In this document: piece by piece, positions 36,423 through 46,020 of the stretch
Numbering within the stretch: the first letter of the stretch is position 1
Layout: each line of letters begins with the position of its first letter
DNA from: Chaetorhynchus papuensis
Taxonomy: Eukaryota; Chordata; Aves; Passeriformes; Rhipiduridae
Direction of reading: 5' to 3'
Assembly: GCA_013396525.1 (NCBI GenBank)
Contig: VWYX01001225.1
Span: 62,001-126,000, forward strand
DNA: 64,000 nt
The notes under the pieces: generated by a model
Seen by the model: the letters and a program-made list of their open reading frames with translations, nothing else
What the model was told of the DNA's origin: nothing
Databases searched by the model: none
Position numbers and translations under genes: made by a program

Positions 36423-37918
36423 ACTAAATCCTGTGGTACAACACCAAACCCCAAAATTGCTGCTGAAATCTGCTGGTGGATACATGGTTTGGTTTTTTTT
36501 ATTCTGCTCCATTGTAGTCGCACCCCAAAAGCTGCAAAAAACTGAACCAAATAATTCAATGTTGCTAATTGAGAGGAAAAAATATCATAATTTTGGATGT
36601 CTACACGTGTGCCAGCTGGGAACACAGTCTCAGGTTTGGATGAACCTATGGACAAGAAGCCACATATGGGCTTCTGGATTCAGCATCCTCTGCTGCATCT
36701 GGCTGCTCCCCCTTTGGGGAAGGAACATGCTAAATCAATAAAAAGTAGCCTTTTATATGTCAACCCCCACCCATCAGTCTTGCTCGAGGTTAAGACTGAA
36801 TTCCATTATTAGGATGTTCAGTGGAGATTGCTGGATTTGCACCTCAGTGTAGTTCATCCCATATAATAAAATAAGTGTAATTACAGCTGTAAATCACTTT
36901 ATTAGTTCCTCTGCACACCAGCCAGTATGTGACATAGTAAAAACATCTGCTTTACAGAGATAACACGTGTCCAGCTCTGCTGTTATTTTTTGTACTGTTA
37001 TATATTTAATTCTAAGTATTTTTCTTTGCTGGTTGGGCAGCTGAATGGGGAGGTAACCCAGTTTCTGCTCCTGTGTTACTGACCCAGCTAAATCCACGAC
37101 TGGTGTCTAGCCAGGATCCTACCAACTGCTTTTTATAAGTGCTAGAGAAATCTGCCCCTTTTTTTTTGGTGTCTGACCAACATACGGGCTTAATGAGTGT
37201 GGGATAAAGGAATAAAGAGCTGGGAAACCCTGCAGCTCCAAAGTCAGTGCCTCAAGCCCAGGGGCTGGTCATGCACCTCTGCGAAGCATGTGTGACCCTA
37301 CAGACCCCACCCTTTCCTGCAGGTGACAGATACCAGGCTTCTCTTCATTGCAACACTGCAGCTTTGTAAAATTAAAACCCCAAGGGACTTTCTTTACCAC
37401 TCAGAAAAAATTCTGGGTTCTTAGCCCTGAGAAGTCTCACTTTCCAGGATGATGGATGCTGTGGAGGGATGAGCTCACTGCCCTGGGCCAAACTACGGCT
37501 GGTGGGAGATGAAACTCCTTTTCTATCCCTCTGGAAGTGGTTTTTGTGGGTGCTCAGCGCAGGCAACAAGAACAACGCTGCCAGCTCCCCTGCAGTGCTC
37601 TTCCCAAGGCTCTGCCTCTCTCCAGGCAGTTACAGAGAGGGCATTACTTTGGGAAACTGGTATTTAGGCTGAAACTCCTAAAAGATGGATTTGGACAGGA
37701 GCTCTTTGTGGCCATGTGTGTTCCCAGACTTCTGTGAATATCAGAGAAAGCTGGTGCTACGTGAGGAAGAGCCCAGAATGTTTAATTACTCATTTCTTTA
37801 GTCTTGTGCATGGTTTGCCTCCAGAGATCCTTAAACTCACTGCTATGGCCAGACACAGGACTCAGTAACACGTAGGTTATGCAAAATTTCTGGTCATTAT
37901 CTCCCTGATAAAAGGCTT
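36423..37918. other. Single-copy DNA, no gene recognised
   Basis: Nothing recognisable. Short overlapping open frames on both strands. Confidence 0.45.
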
Positions 37919-38013
37919 TAACTTTCCTTTCCTTCCCCTTCCCCTTTTCTCCTTCCCTTCCCTTCCCCTTCCCTCTTCCTTCCTCTTCCTCTTCCTCTTC
38001 CTCTTCCTCTTCC
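37919..38013. repeat. Pyrimidine microsatellite, left part
   Basis: A tract of C and T only: irregular ttccttcccc units passing into regular cttcct hexamers just before the assembly gap. Confidence 0.95.
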
Positions 38014-38229
38014 NNNNNNNNNNNNNNNNNNNNNNNNNNNNNNNNNNNNNNNNNNNNNNNNNNNNNNNNNNNNNNNNNNNNNNNNNNNNNNNNNNNNNNN
38101 NNNNNNNNNNNNNNNNNNNNNNNNNNNNNNNNNNNNNNNNNNNNNNNNNNNNNNNNNNNNNNNNNNNNNNNNNNNNNNNNNNNNNNNNNNNNNNNNNNNN
38201 NNNNNNNNNNNNNNNNNNNNNNNNNNNNN
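38014..38229. other. Assembly gap (216 N)
   Basis: A run of N flanked on both sides by C/T-only microsatellite, so the gap very probably lies inside the expanded tract. Lysine- and glutamate-rich reading frames across it are artefacts. Confidence 0.99.
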
Positions 38230-38311
38230 CTTTTCCTTTTCCTTTTCCTTTTCCTTTTCCTTTTCCTTTTCCTTTTCCTTTTCCTTTTCCTTTTCCTTTT
38301 CCTTTTCCTTT
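38230..38311. repeat. Pyrimidine microsatellite, right part (CTTTTC)n
   Basis: Pure hexamer array, about 13 copies of cttttc, all pyrimidine on the plus strand. It differs in unit from the left part of the tract. Confidence 0.97.
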
Positions 38312-38390
38312 CCAACACTTACAGGGATCCAGGGGCAGCCACAGCTTCTCTGGCCAACCTGTGCCAGGGCCTCACTTCCCTCTGAGTAAA
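38312..38390 (-). mobile_element. CR1 LINE fragment next to microsatellite
   Basis: Minus-strand CR1 internal 3' region: cagggatccaggggcagcc, cttctctggccaacctgtg, ccagggcctcacttccctct. The 3' terminal part, expected on the left, is missing where the microsatellite begins, and does not reappear left of the tract at 37919. Confidence 0.88.
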
Positions 38391-39275
38391 GAATGTCATT
38401 GCCTTCCATGGAACAGGTTCATAATCAGGAAGAAAACTTTGGGAATGTCCTGGATCCCGCACATTTCCATGTATTTCTTTTCACAATACCTAAACTGAAC
38501 TTTTCTAGAGGTTTTTGGAAAGATAACCGGAGCCAGAAGGTGTTCTAGGCTGTCATGGATGTGACTGGGCAAGCACAGGGCTTTGTGCTCCACACTGGGA
38601 GCTGAATTTCCTGCATCAATTAAATCAAAAAGGAATAAAAAGCCTTCTTAGCACAAGTATTGACATAACTTAATTTCTGTAGTTGAAGAAGAGAGGTGTC
38701 CTTCAGACAGAAGGGCAAACTAAGCAAGAGTGGAAAATTATTTCAAAAGGACAGAGGAAGCTACTCCATCTTCAGGAGTTGAAATGGTGCATAAGATTTT
38801 GAGTTTTCTCTGGTAATTATTCAACTGTAACCTTCTCAATGCCTTGTCACTTCTTAATTTATTCTGTATTGTAAACACCTGCAGGCGCAGATGGCTGAGC
38901 TATTCTCTAAAGCTTTGGCTATTTTGCACTGCTAAAATGAGGTAGGGCACTGGTGCAATACAGATTAGGTTTACTGTGGAGATCTGATGGAATATTCACA
39001 CTTCCACATGTTTGCAGACAGGAGGATGATCCTTTATGAGTCTGTCCCAGTAAACTGGCTTAGGATCCTTCAGCACCCCCCTTCCCTTAGGTAACACCTT
39101 CTGGTGACTGAGTTATTTTTCATTAATCTTTTATTTTAGGGTTTGTTTTTTTTTTTACCCTTGATTTAGGGCAGCAATATTGCTCTGCACCAAATTTTGC
39201 TTTCTGCGCTTTCACAATTTCAGGCAAGGCAGCAGGACTCTGATTCTCATTATATCCCTGGCCTCTGTTATGGAG
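38391..39275. other. Single-copy DNA, no gene recognised
   Basis: AT-rich DNA without an identifiable feature. Confidence 0.45.
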
Positions 39276-39822
39276 TCATGGAATCAAGGGATGGTTTGGG
39301 TTGGAAGAGACCTTAAAGCCCATCCAGTGCCAACCCCTGCCACGGGCAGGGACACCTTCCACTATCCAAGGGTGCTCCAAGCCCCGTCCAACCTGGCCTT
39401 GGACACTTCCAGGGATCCAGGGGCAGCCACAGCTTCTATGGGCACCCTGTGCCAGGGCCTCCCCACCCTCCCAGGGAACAATTCCTTCCCAATATCCCAT
39501 CTAACCCTGCCCTGTGGCAGTGGGAAGCCATTCCCCCTGTGTCCTGGCACTCCTGATCAATTGTTCCTCCCTGGCTGCCCTGTAGCCCCTTCAGACCCTG
39601 GAAGGTGCTGTGAGGTCTCCACACAACCTTCTCTTCTCCAGGCTGAACATTCCCAGCTCTCCCATCCCCGTTCCATCAGGGAGGTGCTCCAGCCCCCTCA
39701 GCAACTCCATGGCCTACTCTGGACTTGCTCCAACAGTTCCATGTCCTTGTGTCTGTGTCACCAGAACTGGACACAGAGCTCCAGGTGGGGTCTCACCAGG
39801 GCAGAGCAGACGGGGAGAATCT
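39276..39822 (-). mobile_element. CR1 LINE fragment, longest copy in the window
   Basis: Minus-strand CR1 3' end of about 547 bp. In order on the plus strand: tcatggaatcaagggatgg, the ggaccttaaagcccatccag block, ccaacctggccttggacac, cctcccagggaacaattcct, gtgggaagccattccccctg, a cttctcttctccaggctgaa block, ggaggtgctccagccccctc, ggacttgctccaacagttcc and the ccaggtggggtctcaccag block. It still lies wholly in the 3' part of the element. A 223-codon frame at 39180-39851 simply reads it antisense. Confidence 0.95.
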
Positions 39823-41500
39823 GCAGTTCCATCTTAGCAAGCAATGTTTAATGGATCCGTTGCATTTTCTGATAAGTAAAATGAGGGGGAAAAAATCAAT
39901 TCCCATCATTTGCCGCAGGCAGCCCTTGGAGGCTGTGACCTGAATTCCAGCAGAGCTGGGCAGGATGGACTTGGATCCTGACTAGTGATGGACATGGCTG
40001 CAGCATGGAGAACAACATCGATTTCTGTTACCTTTATCGCTGTGATCATCACAATCAAATCCCTCTCCATGCACCAAGGGCGGAGGAAAGAGGGGATTAA
40101 ATGTCACTTCTGACCTCCACCAGTCAACTCCCTGGATTCCTTAAGAATACTCATTCTCTCCCAGTGGGTACCCACCCACTGGGAAATATGCCCTGAGTGT
40201 GTATTAAAGAGAATGGAAAATTTATTACAACAAAAAAAATCGGAACAAAATTCTATTTTCAGCAAAAGTAACAAGAAGTTGTGGGTTTTGCATAACATAT
40301 TTACATTATTTTTATTAAATTACTCAAAACTAGATGATGGTTCACAAAGATACTGAAAATAATGTCTTTAATACACAGTAACCACCTAAGAATAAGGAAA
40401 AAACACTATTTTTTTCACAGATTAGAAGTACGTTGTGTTTATTATGCTAATTTGGGGATTGGAGACAGCAAATTGAAGCATCATTTTTCCAGTTCATTAA
40501 GATTTGACTTTTGACTACTGCTCTGCAATTGATTAGTTTAATTATGCAGATACCAAATGTTCTGAAGGCCATGAACATGGCCGCATTCTACCTATGATAA
40601 AATGTGCTGTTGGTAAACGATAATGAGAGTTTTTCTAGAGAGGGAACTGCTCCATTTGGCTGGAAGTCCGAAATCCACCATCTCTTGTCAACACAAGCCA
40701 TCGTGGTATCCTGTAATTAATACATGGAGCATACATGTTCTTTGAGTGATGGAAATTACACCTAAAGTGACAATTAGCCTCCACCACAGAGCAAGACTTT
40801 CACACTCCATTAAGAATAAAATTAGGAATAGCATTTTCTCAGCATAATCTATGGTCATTATAAAGCCATCCATGGGGATCAAGAATTGTGGTTGTTATTG
40901 AAATATATCATTATAACAAGGGTAATGATTGCAGTATTCATCCAGCTGTAGTCATCAGTTGCTCTTTTTTGCTCTGATTTGAGAAGGAAAAATGTGCAAT
41001 TAAAAAGCACATAGTCGCAGAAAGTCACTGCAATTATTTTTGTGCCACTTCTGCGCTTCAGAACTACATTTTCCAGAAAGTTCAGGAAAGAGGCAGAATA
41101 AAGACAATTTGGTTTTCTAAGAGAAATGAACGATAATTCAAGTGCTATGTAAGTTAATTGATGGGATCCAGCATGTGAACCTAGATGCTAAATGAAACAA
41201 TGTAAGCATGTGACTTATCACCATCTCTCTTTCCCTTTCCTTGCACTCCTGGTTCTCAGAGGATGACTCATGTAACGGCATCACTCCATATTTTTAAAAA
41301 CAAATCCAGTCTTGATCAAGGCTTGGCACCAGAAGGGATGCACATTGACAGTGGTGCAGAACCATCACTGAGCAAAGGAACTCTCCTGCGAATCCAACGC
41401 ATCGTCCATCCCTGGAGCTTTGGTCACACAGTGAAATTGGTGTCTTGGTTCTTTCTGCTGACTGGCAGCTGGGTTTACTCCCTGGGCACCTCAGTACTAT
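39823..41500. other. Single-copy DNA, conserved-element-like
   Basis: No gene recognised. The part 40300-41230 is AT-rich and repeat-free with many homeodomain-like TAATTA/ATTA cores (for example gattagtttaattatgcag at about 40531-40549), the texture of a developmental enhancer. Conservation is not testable here. Confidence 0.45.
40160..40183. repeat. Perfect 10-bp inverted repeat, 4-base loop
   Basis: Arms cccagtgggt and acccactggg are exact reverse complements around the loop accc. No poly-T follows and no precursor-like longer stem surrounds it. Confidence 0.9.
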
Positions 41501-41858
41501 TGATGCTGACAGAGCTTTAGCAGCGGAATTCTTCAGCTCTCTAGTGTTCTGTGAGAACTCTGTCTTTCCCATGCATGCTAAGTAAAACAAAGTTACCAGT
41601 ATTTATCAACATTAGCACCTGCTCTTGTTTTTCCTGAGATTGTTATTATTTCAGTTAGAAAAACACTTGCCTGCTATGTGCTAGAAGTTGGGTCAGCCCC
41701 TCGGGGGGTGGCTGGCCAGAAGAACCAATTACCTTGTGCCACTTAGTCCACTTTGCAAACTAACATATAAAACCTCGGAGAATTATTAAAACTCGGCTTG
41801 GTTTGCCGCTTTCTACTGATTCGGACTCCTGTGGTTTTTTCTACGCGTCCGCCTTACA
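41501..41858 (+). mobile_element. LTR-like dispersed repeat, copy A
   Basis: One of two related 358-bp segments, the other at 61103-61460; roughly four of five positions agree by eye. Both begin tgatgctgacagagctttag and end ttaca. Both hold CCAAT (here 41725-41729) followed about 40 bases later by TATAAAA (41766-41772), as in a U3 promoter, and here ATTAAA at 41785. There is no adjacent retroviral coding sequence. Weak similarity continues some 30 bases past the end, so the right boundary is uncertain. A solo LTR on the plus strand is the likely reading. Confidence 0.65.
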
Positions 41859-42044
41859 CAGAGACACAGCACCTTCAGGACAACTTTCTCCCGGGACTGA
41901 TCTGGCAGAGCTTGTGCAGATATTGGAAATCACCAGTCTGATCCTATGGATTATGCACCCAAATGTTTCCTCATTCACCTTGTCTTTATTTTATTCAAAC
42001 ATTATCAGTCCAGAAGATCATGATCTTCATATAATCACCATAGT
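41859..42044. other. Short single-copy spacer
   Basis: Between the LTR-like repeat and the next CR1 copy. No feature seen. Confidence 0.4.
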
Positions 42045-42560
42045 ATCATGGAGTGGCTTGGGTTGGAAGAGACCTTAAAGGTTCATCCAGTGCCACCCCC
42101 TGCCATGGACATGGACATCTTCCACTAGCCCAGGTTGCTCCAAGCCCCATCCAACCTGGCCTTGGACATTTCCAGGGATCCAGGGGCAGCCACAGCTTCT
42201 TTGGGCACCCTGTGCCAGGGCCTACCCACCCTCCCAGGGAAAAATTTCTTCCTTATATCTAATTTCAATCTCTCCTCTCTTTGAGTGTGACACCACTCCC
42301 TCTTATCCTCTCACTCCATCCCTTGCAAACAGTCTCTCTCCATGTTTTCTGTAGGTTCCCTTCAGTCACTGGAAGACCACAATGAGGTCACCCCAACACT
42401 TCTCCAGGCTGAACAACTTCAACTCTCTCAGCCTTTCCTCCCAGCAGAGCTGCTCTATCCCTCTGATCATCTTGGAATTCCTCTGGACTTGCTCCAACAG
42501 ATCCGTGCCTTTCCTGTGCTGGTGACCCCAGCTCTGAGGTTCCCAGCTGTTCTTTCTGGC
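42045..42560 (-). mobile_element. CR1 LINE fragment, 3' end, long copy
   Basis: Minus-strand CR1 of about 516 bp. The plus strand runs from atcatggagtggcttgggtt through ccaacctggccttggacat, ccctgtgccagggcctaccc, a ttccttatatctaatttcaa block, cttctccaggctgaacaact, agctgctctatccctctgat and ggacttgctccaacagatcc to ccagctctgaggttcccagc. It shows more substitutions than the 39276 copy in its distal half. 5'-truncated. Confidence 0.93.
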
Positions 42561-45105
42561 ATTTTTTTTTGACCAGTCCCCTTCAAGTTCGATAGTTTCT
42601 ATTTTATTGTCCAAATCCCCTTAAACCAAACAGTTCCTTTCATTTTACACCACTAACCTTAAACTGATGGCTCACAAATCAGACAGGGTTTCCTTGACAT
42701 GGAGGAAAGCCCAGTTCAGGGGACGAAAAAACCTTCCATCCTCCATACTTTCATCATTTTAAAGGTGTTCAAACTGAGCATTGGTCGTTAACCCTATAGA
42801 ATCTGATCGTAGGTCCTGATTCAGGAAAAATAATTGCAGGCCAGTTTAATTTCAAACTTAAATTTCTTGGATGTCAGTGAAGCGTGAGTGCACTGACCGC
42901 ACCCTCCTGTCACAGGCGTTTTCACAAGCTTTGTAGGGTCCTGTGTCTTTCTTTACCACCCTCTTTCCTCTGCAGAATCTCTTTTCTTATTGTGCTGGTC
43001 TCCAAAACAACGTGCCTGGGAGCTGCTGAACTCTCCTGCCTCAGTGAAAGCATCCTGGAAAGGCATCTTGCAGATTTTGGGTAGTTACACCAACCAGCAC
43101 TGGGTGAAACTGGTTTTGTTGACACAACATCTGGGGTTTGTTCGTAATGGGGACACGTTACTGAGATTTCATCTCCTGCCATACAATTAATAGCCTCGAA
43201 CATATGTTTTATGGGGACATTTCCTACAACCTTTGCTGGATAACAGGGGTGTTTAAAGGATGTTCCCTTTCTGCCTGCGTTCAGCTGAGGTGCAAGTGCA
43301 GTTCTGAGAGGTCAGATCTGATGGTAAATGTTTCACTTGGGTTTTACGGATGTGTTTGCTGATGTTTCCTGGCAAATAGGAAATTAGGAAAGGCAGCAAA
43401 ATGGTGAATACATTTAATTCCTCCCATCTAAACCAAATCAATTCAGACTGCAAAACAAGCATACATGCGTGTATTTCTAGTAGCAGAGCAGTCACATAGC
43501 AAAGGTAATGCCATTTTCCCTGTTGCTGTCAGGGCTTTTAGATTTTGTGTTGGAGAAAATTCCTGAAAAGTATCCTCTAGAGGAAAACCAGGAAACTTTC
43601 CTTGTACAGAAAGTCATGCTAGTTGATTGCAACTGTTCTTGCTGGTCTGACTGGTTTTTAAAAGGATTTATTTTATGCTAATAGGGAGCTTGGAACCTTT
43701 AATTCTCTTAGGCATATGAGACATGTAGGATTAGCCCTGGAGCCAAAGTTTGTGATTCCTCTACAACATAGAAATTCAGTGCAAAAAAATAGTGATTTTT
43801 TTTGCTGTTCCTAGTGAAATGAAGTAGACAATGTTACATTTTGGGGCAGTTCAAAATGTTTTGAAATGTTGTTTTTCCTGCAGTTATTTATGCCTTTAAC
43901 CAGACTTTTCAATTTAGATATATTTTTAGATGAACCACAGTTCACTCTTTTGTATTTCAGAATGAAATAGACTTTTATTTTAAAAATTAGACACCAAACT
44001 CCTCCCGTGCCCTGCTTATTTCTTGAAATTTGTTAGGGCTCCTATTTGTTGCAAATAACTAAAAATAAAACTGTTTTGCTCACAGTTTAAAATTTACAGC
44101 TTTTTAAGAGATAATTTTTTTCTCATTGTCTACTTTGGCTAGGAGGAGTGGTAAGGAGAGTTTACCTACACCATGTATTCCTTATTTTTTTTGGGTAGAA
44201 ACTCAATTAACCCTCCAATGGCTTCAGTATGGGACAGCCAGGGGCTTGTTGTTGTGATGTTTTTTCCTTTGAATAATGCAATATAAAATACAAACTGTGG
44301 AGTATTTATCCTGTGCTCCCTGCCCGTGTTTCTCCTGCTCACAACCAAGCTGAGCCTTTCCCTCTGACAATATTTACAAAGTAAAAATCTATTTCAGTCA
44401 GTAAACGATAGTGCTGCTAATAGCTTGGACTGCAATCCCATAAAGAGCTTAAGCATATGGATAATATCTGCTGGAGTTAATTGAGCTGCTGGCATCATTG
44501 GAATGACAGACACAAAAAGACGTGAGAGCAGGAGTTCGGTGAACTCCTCTAAGTTGTGTTGGGGTGTGAGATCCCCCTGGAATGGGCTCTAGGGACTGTA
44601 TCCCTCACTCACCACCTGATGCCAGGCTTCAAGATCCCTCTTTTGGGATGATCCAGCCTGACATGGCTAACTTTTCATGGAGAGTCATTAAATTATTAAA
44701 ATTGTTCACTCCTGTAGTCTGGTAGGGAGCTCATGGGCACCCCTGTGGACATCCTCAAGCTTAAAGCTATGGTGAGCCTTAGGGAAGAGGGAAGCCCAGG
44801 TGTCCTCCTGGCATCACTGATACAATCATCTCTCCAAACTGATACCTTTTTCTTTGTATGAATCAGGTGGAAAAAGCAGAAAGGCCAGAAAACAGGGAGA
44901 ATATGTTGGGAACCTCCTTTGTAACTGTCTTTTAAGCTCTATCTTAGGCAAATCAAGCTGTGTTTGAGCAGGCCGGTTCTGGCCATGCAAATGGGGCTCC
45001 AGGGTGTTGCTGAGGTGGGTGGTGAGCCAAGCCTGGCACGTGTGGAATGGGAAAGGCCTGGAATGTGTTGGTGTGATTTGGGATGCTCATGAGCTTCGTG
45101 ATGGT
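42561..45105. other. Single-copy DNA, no gene recognised
   Basis: No exon or repeat recognised. About 44390-44540 is repeat-free with gagttaattgagctgc and nearby motifs and may be a conserved non-coding element. Confidence 0.45.
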
Positions 45106-45540
45106 GACAAAGATCCTGAAGGGCCTGGAGCCCTTCTCAGTGCCCAGGAAAGGCTGAGGGAGCTGGGGCTGCTCAGCCTCAGAGGAGCCCCAGCTGAGAG
45201 GGGCCCTCAGCCCTGGGTGTCCCTGGCTGCAGGGAGGGCTCAGGGCAGGGCCCAGGCTCTGCTCCGGGGCCCAGCAATGGCACCAGAGCAACGGGCAGGG
45301 CCTGAGCCCAGCAATTCCCCTGCACAGGAGGCACAACTCCTGCCCTGGGCAGTGCCCAGCCCTGAGCAGATTGTCCAGAGAGGCTCTGGGGTCTCCTCCC
45401 TGGGGATATTCCAGAGCTGTGTGCACACAATGCTGTGCCCTGGGCTCTGGGATGGCCCTGCTGGAGCAGGGAGGTGGCACCAGATGAGCCACTGAGGGCC
45501 CTTCCAGCCTGACCCATCCTGGGATCCTGTGATTCTCTTC
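45106..45540 (+). mobile_element. CR1 LINE fragment, GC-rich lineage
   Basis: Plus-strand CR1 of about 435 bp from a lineage different from the common copies. It shows ggaaaggctgagggagctgg, a GC-rich middle, ttgtccagagaggctctggg, tccctggggatattccagag, ggatggccctgctggagcag, gggcccttccagcctgaccc, and the tail gggatcctgtgattct. The overlapping frames of 112-202 codons on both strands are by-products of its high GC. Confidence 0.85.
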
Positions 45541-45870
45541 CAGCAGAGTGCTGAGGTCCAAGTCTTGAAATTCATCTTTTCAGAGAGATTTATTTGATAA
45601 AGATCGGAAAAGAGCACCCTTGTTTATAGTAACTACCTCATACTATCAGAGCCAAAAATGACTTGATTTTTCAAGACAGAAATGCCAGTTAGGCACATTC
45701 CATTGCCAGAAGGAGAACTTGTGTGCTCTTTAGAGGTTTATTTCTGAAAAGCTTCCTAGTGTGTTTTACAGAATCCATATGAATCACTGCACTCGTGTGA
45801 ACTCTGTGGGTTTGATCTGATGGATGACAGGTTGGAGAAAGACTGGAGCTGTCCAGGCCTTAGGAGTTGG
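45541..45870. other. Single-copy DNA, nothing recognised
   Basis: No feature seen between two CR1 tails. Confidence 0.4.
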
Positions 45871-46020
45871 TAGAATCATGGAATACCAGCATAGTTTGGG
45901 ATGGAAGGGACTTTAAAGCCCATCCAGTGCCACTCCCTGCCATGGGCACGGACACCTTCCACTATCCCAGCTTGCTCCAAACTCCCTCCAACCTGGCCTT
46001 GGACATTTCCAGCCACAGCT
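45871..46020 (-). mobile_element. CR1 LINE fragment, 3' end
   Basis: Minus-strand CR1 3' end: tagaatcatggaataccagc, gatggaagggactttaaagc, ccatgggcacggacacc, ccaacctggccttggacat, then agccacagctt after loss of the ggatccaggggc block. 5'-truncated. It lies tail to tail with the plus-strand copy ending at 45540. Confidence 0.92.

Noticed and set aside
37782..38409. Lysine/glutamate-rich and arginine/glycine-rich proteins spanning the second gap
   Set aside because: They translate the C/T microsatellite and a run of N on its purine strand.
39180..39851. Proline- and tryptophan-rich protein of 223 codons, with similar short peptides recurring at 2, 14, 23, 29, 36 and 62 kb
   Set aside because: The recurring peptide comes from reading the CR1 3' end antisense. 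It follows the repeat and not a gene family.
44953..45617. Overlapping frames of 112-202 codons on both strands
   Set aside because: They fall on a GC-rich CR1 fragment, where stop codons are rare in all frames.
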